DNA of 64,000 nt from Peromyscus leucopus (taxonomy: Eukaryota; Chordata; Mammalia; Rodentia; Cricetidae): positions 8,025,231 to 8,089,230 of the forward strand of contig NC_051071.1 in NCBI RefSeq assembly GCF_004664715.2. The letters run 5' to 3'. The notes below the pieces were generated by a model. It worked only from the letters and a program-made list of their open reading frames with translations. It made no database searches and was not told where the DNA came from. The position numbers and the translations under genes are program-made. Below are positions 31,930 through 43,539 of the stretch, piece after piece. The first letter of the stretch is position 1; every line of letters begins with the position of its first letter.

Positions 31930-32030
31930 GAAGGAAGGAGGGAGAGAGAGAGAGAGTGAGGGAGGGAGAGTGGAAGATGGAGAAAGCATGAAAGAAAAGT
32001 GAGGAGAAGAGAGAAAAGAAAGAAAGAAAG
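31930..32030. repeat. GA-rich low-complexity tract
   Basis: GAAGGAAGGAGGGAGAGAG-like purine run continuing as GAGAAAAGAAAGAAAGAAAG. Minus-strand frames here encode only Ser/Leu/Phe-rich shadows. Confidence 0.9.
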
Positions 32031-33317
32031 CACGACACAGTAAATTCTGGACTACCTGTGCTACACAAGGGCTTGGCATACAACGAGGTGAATACACTAG
32101 CCCAACAGGTTCACCTTTCCATGTGACTAGGCCTCCATCCAGAAAACACAAATCTTATAAGGTTGCCTGGACTGCCAGCTGCCTCGATTTTAACGCAACG
32201 ATTTAATGTATTTTAAATAAATGTAACATAAGGAAAAAATGCTTTGTACAAATTGGTCATCTGTTGTTTTTCTAGCTGGCACCATGATTTATGTAATATA
32301 TCAGTAGAACAGCATCTCTCTATCTGTCTCTTGGATAACAAAGTGCATCTGGAAAGTTCTTTATAGTGCTTTAACCCCATGATTACTAGAAAAGCCATAC
32401 TGTTTTTCATAATTATCTAAGTCAAAGTTGCTCTCAAATATGTGACAATTTTATTTTTACTAGGTCCCCTCTCCTTATCCTGGATGCTCTTTTTTTCTCA
32501 TATCAAAGATAACAACATTTTTTCATTGTGTATAATAGTACTCAAGAATTGAGTGACATCCAGCTCCATTCAAAACAGCATTTATTGAACTTTAATAATA
32601 TCCCAAATTATTTACTCATTTAGAACTAATTACAAAAACTACATGCATATTTTCATTTTCTACTCCTTTTTCCTTCCCCAGAAATATAAAGTAATATAAT
32701 CTGCCAGTTCACTAAAACATAACAAATCGTTTGTTTGGGGTAGAACACCAAGACCAATGATGATATCATCACAATCCATTGAAGCATCAGATAAAACAAT
32801 TACTTTTTATCCTACTTTGGATAACACACCCACATTGTGTAAATGTTACAAAACCTTGGAAACTTCTCCCCAGAGCAATGTATGTTTGTTCTTACATAAT
32901 ATTTTGCACGAAATCAAGAGGTTCCAACTCAAAAGAACATGGCAATATGATTTTGTATGTCTTTCAAAGAGCATTGTTTAGCTCTCTAATTAGTCCCAAA
33001 GGAATAACATGGGGGATTTGTGTTGTAGCTTGCTTGTAACAGTTGTTTCTAGGGTAGTTGTCTCCTTTTTTTCCTGGAACTAATGAGGAAAGAGGTCATA
33101 GGTTCAATTCATTTAGGGGTCAGTTGGTTGTCATACAAAGAAAAAGCCTTTGCCATATTACTGCTCTACCATCTTGCAAATTTATGCATTTTTTCACCAA
33201 TCCAGATAATGAATGGTTAGAACCAAACCACTATTTCTTCTAGAAATAAAGCTTGAAAAATGCCTTTCCTTGCTTTGATGGTATCAAGAATTACACAATT
33301 ATGGGAAGCAGCAAGTT
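32031..33317. other. Unassigned sequence with a perfect palindrome
   Basis: No gene seen. TGATGATATCATCA (32758-32771) is a perfect 14-bp palindrome with CRE/ATF-like half sites. Confidence 0.4.
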
Positions 33318-33500
33318 AGTATAGCAGTAAGAGGAGATGGTCCAAAGATCAGAAGTGAAGGATGTCATAAACTGCATGGCTGTGTGGCATTCAGCAAGTC
33401 AGTTGTCTTATCTGAGTCTTTCTTTCTCATTAAATGAGAAGACACTACCTGATAAGAAGATTTGCAGGAATAACATAAGAGTTTAACTGAAAGTTTCCAA
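33318..33500 (+). mobile_element. MIR SINE
   Basis: 'agtatagcagtaagag', 'ggctgtgtggcattcagcaa', 'gtcagttgtcttatctgagt' and 'ctcattaaatgagaag' match MIR from the tRNA-like head through the core. Confidence 0.8.
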
Positions 33501-35199
33501 CACTGAAGCTCACCATATGGTGAAGAATAGCTGGTGTATGCAGGGCTGCAAAAGAAAGCGCACGCACAATAGGATGACTCTGACCATGTTTGAGGACCCC
33601 GGCTACAGCCGGTCCCCAAGTGAAGCATTCTTGCTGTGGTCATTGTAAAGAAAACTTCAGTTACAGCAAATGCTACCCACCGAATTCTTTCCATGATTAA
33701 TCTACATGCATTTACATTAATTGATATATATTTGGTATAGAACCCTTTATTCCTTAGCTCTTAAAGAAAACATGAACATGTACCATGGACAAAAGAGAAA
33801 AATACAATGTTTAAACAGTTAAAGCCTCTTTGGGGTCAACAAAAGAAGGTCTTAAAAAAAACTATTCTCTTCTAAAAGTTAGGAAAATCAGTTGGTTTAT
33901 CTGCATAAGCTGATGAAATAAGCATATAGCCACTTAGCTTTTACTGCTTATGATTAAAAACAACTGTCTTTGAATCCTCTCTGTATTTCTTTTCTTTAAA
34001 AAGTGCAATGCATTTATTATACACACATACCACAGAATACACACATACTGATAATGGGCAGAAAATGTTAAGCCATGCTTCATTTTTTTTTGTAACATCA
34101 AAAAAAGCATTTATTTTCATATGTTTTATAGCCTGCTAATTTGGCTACAGAGCTAATGCCCATTTAAGGGAATATGGTGTGGGACAACTGTGCAGCAATA
34201 TTAAGTGAGGAAGCCATATGTTTCTTAGCCCCACCATACCGACTGTGGCTGCTCACCCCCCTCTTGTGGATTAGCTTTTCTGCAGATAGGCCTACAGTGG
34301 GTAGAATGCCTCTTTTACAGGTGTTTGGTGGAGATCATGCAAAATAAAGGTTTCTACGGGGAGTGAAAACTGTGTAAGACATCCGGAAACAGCATCTTGC
34401 TTTCACTTAAGATGCAACCCACAGAGGTCTGCTCCAGACTCTTCATTTATAACAGTACCTTTATATATCATGATAAGTGACTGCCTGCCCCTAGATAGCT
34501 GACACAGTGCCCAGAATATGCAGAGCTGTCTGGTTTTGATCATCTTCTAGTTTGTCTAGAAGGGTATTAGAAGCAAAGATATGACAAGGTTAGATTGTAA
34601 CCCAAACTGAAAATATACTTCAACCAAAGTCATCTTAAACTCCAAAAGAGGGTAAAAACAATATTAAATAAGTACACAATGCAAAAAAGGTTTCTTTATC
34701 CAAATTGTCCTTGTATCCTCATGTATGCTTCTGTGTTTGGTTATCATATATAGAACAGACAGACAGAAGCTTACAATAAAGTCATGGGGGCTTCAACTGA
34801 GTGGAAGATTAAACATTTGCACCAACAACTCCCATATTCTAAAATTACATTGTCACGGTTTCCTTGAGCTCAAGAGAATTCCCTTCTCCTGACTCCTTGC
34901 TGCCCAAATTAAAGGGTGCACCGGGCCTGGAAGAGAAAATCAAACAAGAGAGAAAGGGTATAAAAACAATACAAGTGGAAAGGCATGAGGTTTATATAGG
35001 TTTATGTTTTTATGCAAATGTGCTGGTAAGAAAAGGACTCCATTTGGGGAGCAATAAAGAAGAGGGTGGGGAGCTGTGAGCAGATCTCAGGAAAAACACA
35101 GAGGCTTTCTATGCAGATGGGGGATTTAAAAGGAGTAAAATGATAACCACACAGTCAAGAGACTAGAAAAGAGACCTTGATGTTTGATAGTTGTAATAA
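33501..35199. other. Repeat-poor unassigned sequence
   Basis: No gene recognised; a 109-codon minus-strand frame at 33365-33694 overlaps the MIR. A small GC-rich inverted repeat (ccggct-ac-agccgg) lies at 33599-33612 within a CpG-bearing patch. 34080-34250 is repeat-free and balanced in composition. Confidence 0.4.
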
Positions 35200-35480
35200 C
35201 CTGCAGAGTACTCTAATGGTTCGGGGATCAGGTGCGGAGCTACAGCAATAACGAGAGCTGAATAATTATCTCGGCCGTATCCATATCACCAAAGTCCCAG
35301 CGTATGAGCTATATAAGGAGGCTTCTGCTGCCTCTCCAAGATTTCCTGAAATGTTAAATCACTGATTTGGGAGCACTTCCAGCATTAGTACTGCCCAGTT
35401 AGAAAGAAATAAAGCCCAGAATTCTCCTGTGGCAGTTCTAATGTCTTTGTTAATTATGAATTATGGGTAAACATGCAGAC
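35200..35480. promoter_or_regulatory. Candidate regulatory element with TATA-like box
   Basis: Repeat-free, CpG-containing stretch. TATATAAG (35310-35317) is preceded by a GC-richer segment and followed by 'gcttctgctgcc'. Farther on are 'gttaattatgaattatg' homeodomain-type sites and 'gaggtcacgg', a nuclear-receptor half site. No open frame or transcript evidence supports a promoter. Motif reading only. Confidence 0.25.
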
Positions 35481-35989
35481 GCACAGAGGTCACGGCTGTC
35501 AGCAACAATAGTTTTCAAGAAGGATTTTTACGAGGGTCTTTTTCACTCCACCATAATGTCCATTTTATATACATAAACAGAGCCAGGAATATAAAAAAAC
35601 GATGTTTGCTTTTTAGGTGAGTTGGTTTTGTAAGGCTTTTTCTCCCCTTTCCTTTTCTTCTTCTCCCTCCCCTGTGTAGAGGCATGCTGCTGTAGCCAAG
35701 CAAAGCTGTTCATAACTGGAGCTCTCCTCTGTGACTGACAACAGCTGCACTATTCCAAGGACTAGGCAGAGAGAGGCAGAGGCTGAGACTGGGTCAACAC
35801 TCAGACCCTGCAAACCACCTTGTTATCAACAGAAGTGGCCAGTCGGGGTAACCTATCAGCAGTGGTCATCCTTTACATTTAATGGAGAGAAAGAAGCTGC
35901 ATACACCATGCTTGATTAACCTCCCTTAAAAGGCAATGCTTATCTCAAATCTATCACAGGGTGCCTACCAACAGGACTGAAATTATATT

Positions 35990-36140
35990 ATGTGTGGATC
36001 CAGCCCAACAAAAGCAACTGGCACAAAATCATTTTAATTAGATAGTAGCGGCTGTAATTCACTCAACTTTGGCATTAATTCTTTTGTCCCATCAAAGAAC
36101 TTCTGGGCCTCCCTGTAAGACAGGATGGAATAAAAGAGCT
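35990..36140. promoter_or_regulatory. Candidate enhancer: homeodomain, SOX and TCF-like sites
   Basis: 'cattttaattagatag' and 'ggcattaattctt' carry TAATTA-type cores. 'caacaaaag' and 'cttttgtcccatcaaag' carry SOX/TCF-like cores. No repeat is recognised here. Confidence 0.25.
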
Positions 36141-36514
36141 AAAGAGCTGCTGGGGGAGAGCACTCAGGCTTGTGTCTGAGCATCTTACACAAGGCTTTGA
36201 CATGTTGACAGAACGTCAGACTTTACAATCAGATCAAAATTTGATCAGAATGTTCAGAAAGTCTGTGACAACCATTCTGTATAACTTTTTTCCAGATAGA
36301 CAATATTATCTAGAAAAATGGCTTGGCAAACGTGACTAAAGCAGTCTTCAAAATGCCCAGTAATGTGGGCTCTGACAGTCAGAAGCTTTGTCTTTGTGCC
36401 TGGCAAACTTAGGAATAATACTTACCTCAAATATAGAAGACTCATAATCCAGTATCAGTACACTTCTCCTTCTGTCCTTTTTTTTTTTAACCCAGTTACC
36501 TAAGATTTATTCAC

Positions 36515-36620
36515 AACACATAGTAGTGAATATCTGCAATCTCAACTTGCAAAACTGAAGTAGAAAGGTCATAAGTTCAAAGCCAGCCTGGCATACACAG
36601 ACCTTGTCTCCAAAAAGAAA
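36515..36620 (+). mobile_element. B1-like SINE, 3' part, diverged
   Basis: 'agaaaggtcataagttcaa', 'agccagcctggcatacacag' and 'accttgtctccaaaaag' are the B1 right part. It runs into the simple repeat, which probably grew from its A-rich tail or the neighbouring SINE. Confidence 0.7.
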
Positions 36621-36630
36621 AGAGTGGTTT

Positions 36631-36661
36631 TGTGCGTGTGCGTGTGCGTGTGCGTGTGCGT

Positions 36662-36706
<45 letters not shown>
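36631..36706. repeat. (TGTGCG)7 then (TG)n array
   Basis: Seven exact TGTGCG hexamers (36631-36672) are followed by about 17 TG units. It is purine-pyrimidine alternating throughout, with one CpG per hexamer. Minus-strand frames over it are Thr/Arg or Thr/His artefacts. Confidence 0.97.
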
Positions 36707-36707
<1 letters not shown>

Positions 36708-36930
36708 TGAAATGGCTCAGTAGATAATGCACTTGCTGCCAAGCCCGATTTCCTGGCCTCAATCCCCAGAACTGGCATGGTAGAAGGAGGAATCCACTCC
36801 TACAAGTTGTCTTTGGGTCACCATATCTCAAGGTACACACACGTCATAGGTCATGATACACACATGCTTAGGCAGGAGGGTGAATACATATGAAGAAAGA
36901 TACAAGGTAACAAATAAATTTAATTTTTAA
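36707..36930 (+). mobile_element. B3 SINE
   Basis: tRNA-like head 'gatgaaatggctcagtagat', 'cacttgctgccaagcc', 'cctcaatccccagaac', 'ggcatggtagaaggaggaat', 'cctacaagttgtctttgg', then 'gtacacacacg' and an A-rich tail 'ataaatttaatttttaatt'. Full-length order in the sense direction. Confidence 0.85.
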
Positions 36931-37544
36931 TTATTGTAAAAGAAAAAAAGAAAGGGAGGAAATGAGAGGGTTAACTACCAGTTCAGTGTCCCGTTATACA
37001 CTGAATCTGTAAGCCCCTCCACTTAAGGCACATCATCCTGTTTTCAAATCCTTTTCCTAGTAGACATTACATCTAAGAGTTAGCTGTACTTAATCAATGC
37101 AGAAAGATGCATAGGAAAACACACAGATGTTGATCCAAGCCAAATTCCCCTCTACTCACAAAGTTCCCATGACCCAAGCCATATTTTATCTACATTGATG
37201 TAAGCAGTGGGCACTTACAGGCATGGCACTTTCTTTGACAAGAAGTCACAAGCAATTTAGGAACTCAGTGTATGCTAAATCTACACCATGTACCACATAC
37301 TCCTTTCCCATCATGCCATAAACCTGAAACACCAGCACTCAACTCTTTAAGGTTGGGAATCTGAGAAATAACCTCCTTCTATGTCTGCTACATGAATTCT
37401 CAAGCAAATGCTATGCAGTTAACATGTAGTTTATTTACCATTATTGTTAACCAATATTAGATAGGGCAAAAAAGTGAATCAACTAGTCAGAATGGAAAAG
37501 TGACTGGCTATCTCATGTCCTGACCTAGAAATTATACCTATATC
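36931..37544. other. Unassigned sequence
   Basis: No gene or repeat recognised. Confidence 0.4.
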
Positions 37545-37613
<69 letters not shown>

Positions 37614-37679
37614 GGTATATATCAGATAGATGATAGAGGTAGATAGATAGATAGATAGATGATAGACAGACAGATGGTA
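37545..37679. repeat. Compound (TA)n(TG)n(GATA)n microsatellite
   Basis: TA run 37545-37570, TG run 37570-37606, then GATA/GACA-type tetramers to 37679. Open frames over it are artefacts. Confidence 0.95.
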
Positions 37680-38140
37680 GAGAATTTTCTGATTTGAGAA
37701 TGTAATAACATACAGGAACCCTGACCATGATGGAACCTTAATGACTGAATAGGATAGTAGGCACAAACTTCAAAGTGGAAAATAAAAGAAAAATTCAATT
37801 CAGTGTGTAAATCAAGTGAAAGTTAAGACAGAAATCTCTTTGATTGACACCAGAGAAATGAGCATTGGTTGTCCTAAAAAACCATGTGGATGATAAAGAA
37901 AGTAGCAACAAAAGAAAAATTCAGAATTGCAGATAAAACCAGCTACTTTGCTAGCCAGTTTTTGCATTAGGGAAGACAAATGATTTTACAGTGTTCATGA
38001 ACCAATTCCTTTCAGTTTCTTAATCCTTTTGGAGTTAAGAAACCACTCATCATTTATAGAAATAGAAGTATTTTTGCAGCGAGTTAACACTAAAACTGGC
38101 TGCATTTTTTTTAAGTTGATTTCTGTACCATATTTTTCAA
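37680..38140. other. Unassigned sequence
   Basis: No gene or named repeat recognised. Confidence 0.4.
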
Positions 38141-38560
38141 GACTCAGACCTTCAGGGGTCAAGAGGCCAAAGGTGGGGTTGGTCTGGTTCTTGGCAAAGA
38201 CTCCGTGAAGGAGGTGACTTGAGCCGCTTGAATCAAGCTTCTATTTTCTCTCTACCCTCATTTTCACTTTTGCCTTTTAATGTCGCCTGAATCTATGCCA
38301 AGTGTCCTTTGCCATGGCAACACCTGCAGGTGAAGGCCCCGCTCTTCACTGCCAGCCTCACCAGTGTGAAGAGGCGGCTAATCACTACACAAGGAGAGGA
38401 TGCCATCTCCATGGCACCCATGGACAATTTGAGTCCGAGGGTGTCCCTGAAGCACCCTCTTCTCACAGGTGTTTGACCTGTTTAACCACCTCGGGAGCAG
38501 GGAAGGAAAAAGCCCCTCTCTCTCCTCTCTGCTTCTCATCGCTCCTCCAGCCTGTTCATT
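38141..38560. promoter_or_regulatory. Candidate enhancer with RFX X-box and E-box dyad
   Basis: GC-richer, repeat-free block. TTTGCCATGGCAAC (38308-38321) differs at one base from a symmetric RFX X-box. The next bases, CACCTGCAGGTG (38321-38332), are a perfect 12-bp palindrome made of two E-boxes (CACCTG/CAGGTG, bHLH or ZEB/SNAI class). A 91-codon open frame (38302-38577) overlaps and has no recognisable domain. I favour a regulatory reading. Conservation is not tested. Confidence 0.35.
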
Positions 38561-39214
38561 GCTTTAATGTCTGTTAAACTCTCAGTGTCTTAAAATTACT
38601 TCAGCAGTGCATTCAGGAGGCCCCAGTGGTGGAAGCAGCTCTCTGCTTCCCACCCTGACCCATAGCTCCACATCCATGGGATGAGATCAGCTCCAGGACT
38701 GTTTCAGATGTCAAGGGACACTGGCTAGGCACGAAGTGCATGGCGTCTCTGCCTTCGTTGCTTCTGACAGCCATTCTTCATTGTTGAAAATATTCTTATG
38801 TAGTCTCTTTCAGTCAGACCACCTATGCTTCTTAATTCATTACATCAACACAAATAGAGTGCTATGCACTTTGCCTAATGTTGCTCCATTTCAGCTCAGC
38901 CTCTTCAAGTGCTTGATGAGCCTTGATTGAACCAAGTATTGTCTTTCTCCTCCTCAAATAGACAAACAGGCATATAAGAGTCAAGAACCTATCCTCTCAC
39001 CTGCCTCAGAGGAGTCAATCACAAGGCTTAAAAGAACCCCAGTGATTTCTGGAGAGCTGATGTCCTAACCAACCACTTGGCGAGACACCCTTTAGTAGAA
39101 ATTGTTTCCTTAAAGCTTGAACCACCCTGACAGGCAAGGAACACACCTGCTAAGCTTTGTTGCTAAGTGTACAATCTGATTCCAATTCCTACGTTAACTT
39201 GCTGTTTCACATCT
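38561..39214. other. Unassigned, repeat-poor sequence
   Basis: No gene recognised; open frames are under 70 codons. Confidence 0.4.
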
Positions 39215-39318
39215 TCAAATTAACATATTCTTTTCTAAGACGGGTCTGACTCTTGCCTTCGTTGGGTCTAACTCAAATTAACATATTCTTTTCTACAGGT
39301 GAGTCTAACTCTTAACTT
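39215..39318. repeat. Local tandem duplication, 58-bp period
   Basis: The 23-bp block tcaaattaacatattctttt-cta is identical at 39215-39237 and 39273-39295. The following bases ('gggtctgactcttgcc' and 'gtgagtctaactcttaac') are also related. Confidence 0.9.
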
Positions 39319-40589
39319 TATAGGAAAGGCAATCAATAAGCTTGAGAATGATGTAGGGTCTGATAATTTAAATTCCTCTGATAAAACCTGTATGTCTAGT
39401 TGTTCTATTTAAATGGGCCCCACTAGGGGCGTAATGGTCAGTGCTAGACTGTTCATTTATCTATCATGTAAAATCAAGGCTTCCAAGAGGATGTTTTGTT
39501 TTGGAGACTCCTGAGGTTGAAAGGCAATAATTCCTGAACAACTGCCTATCTAATAAATCATCTTGAGGGTCCAAAGAATGTTCCTAATGTCCATCCATTT
39601 TCCTATCCTGGTGCTTGTAAAGTTGTTTTACAGCCTGGTCATAGAACTTTTCAATAGTAAACTTCCTTTTTAGGTGTTGGGGCCAGTTTTGGTTATTCAG
39701 GATGGATTCTCTATGGTTTTCAGATTTTAAGAACTGATGATTCAGTCCTAACCAGTGGCCTTGTCCATGAGTGCTGCCTCCTACATACCTTACAAATCTT
39801 CTCTTTAAACTCATGATCTCCTTAAACAGGTTCTTCTTTGTAATTCTACTTAAACTTTGCTACAATTTTAGGTCTAGATTTTTGCCATGTTTATTCCATT
39901 AATATCATGTGAACATCAAGAACAGTGTCTCATGCACAATGGACACATAGAACATAAAGAACCCCATGAATAAATAGGTAAACAGGTAAAGTTTAGCACT
40001 CTAAAACAACTTCTAGTCCCCAGCCTCACAATACACTTCTCCTGACCCCACCTCTGAACCACAATGCAGCTTCCAACCTCACGTAACCATTGAATTCCAA
40101 GCCATAATGTTTCCTAGTAACTCCTCATCCATGGCAAACTCAAATTTGCACATAATAAAAAAGTACCTTAGGTTTTCGTCTTATTTCCAACTTCCTCCTA
40201 TCCTTCCTGCACCTGACGTGGACTCAAGCCGTGGGGAGCAACAGTCATGTTCTCTTTGATGTTCACCCTGTCCCTAGTGTTTGCCCCGCTCTGATTTGAC
40301 CAACTGTCCTGTTAGCCATTCTCCCACATTAGCATTCATATTAATGTTTTTGAGTCTGACAATTGCTGGCCACTTCCTCTTGGATGTTTCCTTAGTTACA
40401 TGATTACATTACTATGTTCCCAACAGTCTTCTCCATTTGGAGATATTTCCAACTAGAACAATATCTGTCACAGAGTAGATGTTAAATAATCCAGCAATAA
40501 ATTGTTAAATGAATAATTGACAGTATCATAGAAAATTGAGTGAGTTTAGCATTTTAAAACTATTTCTGGAATCCTCCCTCTCAACCTTC
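39319..40589. other. Unassigned sequence; possible MIR/L2 scraps
   Basis: 39905-39980 and 40455-40520 have 'acagtgtctcatgcaca' and 'cagagtagatgttaaataat'-type sequence. These resemble the 3' ends of MIR/L2 elements but are too short and diverged to call. Confidence 0.35.
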
Positions 40590-40745
40590 AGACTCCTTAG
40601 CTTTGCCATACAGGGCATATTACACAATCTCTCTTTAGTTTACTCATTTCTGGTATAGAAAGGATACTAGAATTATCCTCAGAAAGTTGCTATGAGCAAC
40701 AAATGGGTACACTTGGGAAAGTTCTTGGTTCAAAGTGATCTTTCA
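40590..40745 (+). mobile_element. MIR SINE
   Basis: 'ctccttagctttgcca', 'caatctctctttagtttact', 'catttctggtatagaaagg', 'ttgctatgagcaacaaatg' and 'ttcttggttcaaag' match the MIR core through its 3' part. Confidence 0.7.
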
Positions 40746-41437
40746 AAAATTTCATTCTGTCTTATATGAGGAGGAATTAAGAAGGGAGAGGTAAGACACA
40801 GAACCTCAGACATGTTAAATACTGAATTACTTAAGGACACACCAGCTAACAGTATTACCAAAGCTATAATTAAAGTGCCAAACCTCTGTGAACATTATCA
40901 GCATAACAATAGGACTCCAGTTCTATATTGAGATTGAGAGATGAGCATACTCTATGGAAATTCCCACTTAAATTTTGAATTGGTATCTCTAGACCATATA
41001 TTTATGCTGTTTACATTAAGTGAAATATAGAAATATAATGAATTTTAAATATAAAGACTCATGCAGGCCTCTGTATTTCCCAGTCATCAGTGGAGTCCCA
41101 TGAATTCCTCAGTGTGAGAGGCCTCAGAACTTTTTCACATAGAATTATAGTCTGGTTTCATCTAATCCTAGACTGTCAGCTAATTAAGGACAAGAACAGA
41201 GATTCAAACAAGGCAGAAATATTTGTATTTCCCTGCAGTTGCTTAAAACTCTACTGAGTGTTTACTAAACACACAGTTGTCCCTGATTCAGTGTACCACC
41301 AAATGAACAGACCACCAGAGCAGGGTGTAAATAAAGTAATAAGCAGTGATGTTAGATTTTATGAAAATGTGAGCTGATCCTAAAGGGTCTTGTTTAAAAT
41401 ATAAATTCATGTTTCCATATTTCATTAAATTTTTAGC
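40746..41437. other. Unassigned sequence; possible L2 scrap
   Basis: Around 41160-41240, 'agactgtcagctaattaagg' faintly recalls an L2 3' end. Nothing else recognised. Confidence 0.3.
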
Positions 41438-41441
41438 CACA

Positions 41442-41502
<61 letters not shown>
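41438..41502. repeat. (CA)11(GA)n microsatellite
   Basis: CA run to 41459 and GA run to 41502, the same CA-to-GA arrangement as at 9005-9120. Confidence 0.97.
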
Positions 41503-41505
<3 letters not shown>

Positions 41506-41650
41506 TCTCGTAACTAGATATATGTTACTCTTTAAATTTGTGTGTTTTTGTCTGTGAACATCACTGTGTTACTGGACCATGTCTCCTGTACCCTAAGCAA
41601 GCACTCTAAGTGCTATATTCAGGGATATAGTGACTCCTATCCTTTGTTTC

Positions 41651-41730
41651 TGTGGTGCTGGGCACAGAACCCAGGGCCCTGCACATGCTATGAAAGCACC
41701 ATTCCACTGAAGGGCATCCTCAGCTCTTTT
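41651..41730 (-). mobile_element. ID-type SINE, antisense
   Basis: 'gtggtgctgggcacagaacc', 'cagggccctgcacatgctat', 'aagcaccattccactgaag' and 'gcatcctcagc' are the reverse complement of the tRNA-Ala-derived ID core. About 80 bp, diverged. Confidence 0.78.
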
Positions 41731-42419
41731 AATCTCTAAATCTTTAAATCTAATCTTTACTTCTGGCACAATTCTCTTTTTATAGAGCTTTGCTTACTGG
41801 GATATTTGGGATTTTTTGTTTTTGTTTAAGTGAAGATGCCAAAACGAGAAATGTGGGGATTATTTTAATGTTATGCTATACATACAAAACCAGGACACAG
41901 AGCAATCAGCTCTTGGGATTAAAATCTCAAGCTATGAATACTTCAAATATAGAAAAAACAAAACACAGACACCACACTGAAATTCACTCACTAATACTCA
42001 GTATTTTCCCTGTTGGAAAATACTTGGGTCCACCATGTTCACCAACCTAATGCTGATAGATTAAAAGTAGAAAAGTAAGTCCTTCATAAGCAGACAAGGA
42101 CTATAAAATCTCCATTCACAACTCATAATTCTTTTCAATTCTATTGCCTGGGTTTCCACCCAGCTGTCTACTACTGGAAGTTAAATGTTCAAAACTGGAG
42201 CTTTGGCTCAGTAATTGCTTAATTTTTCATTGTAATTCTTCTTTGTGGATATAAAATGGATGAATTTTGCTTTAAAAATAAATACTTCTTTTCTCTTGTA
42301 GTTTTTTTAACTATAATTATTTTGTGTCAGAAATATAATTGTACTCCATATTGAAAGCTAACCCAGTGGGAAAATAATTTTGTACAATTACAGAAAGTTT
42401 TAATAAAAGACTGATAAGT
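41731..42419. other. Unassigned sequence
   Basis: AT-rich, no gene or repeat recognised; an 86-codon frame at 41790-42050 has no motif. Confidence 0.4.
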
Positions 42420-42560
42420 AAAGTTTTGAATTTTTAATGCATTCTGCAGGCAGTTGAGTGCCTCTCGCCGTCTCTGTCACTTATCATTAAAGCTGTGTGA
42501 AAGGAAAGCGTACCTGTTATACTTGACATGATTGGCAAAAGTGTACCCTGACAAATACTG
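42420..42560. promoter_or_regulatory. Candidate conserved noncoding element
   Basis: Repeat-free segment with 'gcctctcgccgtctctgtca', 'cttatcattaaagctg' and 'ggaaagcgtacctg'. CpGs are retained in an otherwise AT-rich neighbourhood. Motif and composition reading only. Confidence 0.2.
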
Positions 42561-43539
42561 GTGAAATAGACAAAAGTCAAAATGAAAAAAAAAATTAAAA
42601 CAGTCACGGTTTCATAGCTAATTTAACATTAATGCCTCCCCTTTACCTACAAAATTTCTTTGTATTTAATATTCTGTTCTTACCTACTTATTAGCCTACC
42701 ATTGTGAGTGTTAAATTCCTGTATAGCATACAGCAATAATTCATTTCTATAAAAGCACATCCCATTTCCAGGGCATGCTTTTTGACTTAATTTGAAAAAA
42801 TTACCCCAGTTTGACAGAGAAAACACTTTGCAACCTGCATAACCTACACATTTATGTGCAAGCTAAGTCCAAAGAGTGTAATCTATCTAAGCTTTCTGCA
42901 GTGGAGGCATCAGGAGAGTCATCCTGGATGCTGCACTGAATCTTCTTCAAAGCCACTATTGAGACTGTCCTACAGCTACGTCATCCCAATGTTTGCTTGT
43001 TTGTTTGTTCAGATTCTGCCAGCCCCTAGCAGCCCACCACGTCTCTCTCCCTCTCCTTAGGTTGGTGTCCAGACTGTATGACTTGAGGGCTCTGGTTCAG
43101 GTCCCCTTGCCCTCTTCAAACTGGCACAGACTATCTCGTGGCAAACATCAAATTGTCACTTGGTTTCATGTGTCTGCTGCCTGGAAAGTTTATTTTGGGT
43201 CAGACTGATTTCCCAGCATATGCTCAAGATAGACTCTTCAAGTGGTGCAGAGTGGGATTTTCAAATTATGATCCTGAGCATTTTTTTCTTATCCACTTAC
43301 ATGTGATCTAAAAATAAACACCCAGGCTCTACTAGGATGTGACAACTTCAGCAAACAAAATTGAAAATAGCTGCCTTACAATAGTCTCTCCCTCCGAATG
43401 GAACAGGGAAAATATACCTTTAGAGAAAAACACAGTGCCTGTTAAGGAGCAGACAAGGTACTCACAGCAGGTTTGTGAAGAGAGGCACAAGGACATAAAC
43501 AGCTCAGGATGGATATGAAGTAAGGGAAAAACCAGCCAG
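42561..43539. other. Unassigned, repeat-poor sequence
   Basis: No gene seen; two overlapping frames of about 70 codons at 42854-43208 share no recognisable motif. Confidence 0.4.

Noticed and set aside
36569..36840. Minus-strand frames of 69-87 codons with Thr/His/Arg runs.
   Set aside because: They read through the TGTGCG/TG array and the adjacent SINEs.
38302..38577. A 91-codon + strand frame with His/Cys residues.
   Set aside because: The Cys/His spacing fits no zinc-finger pattern and no splice context supports an exon. I favour a regulatory reading of this block.
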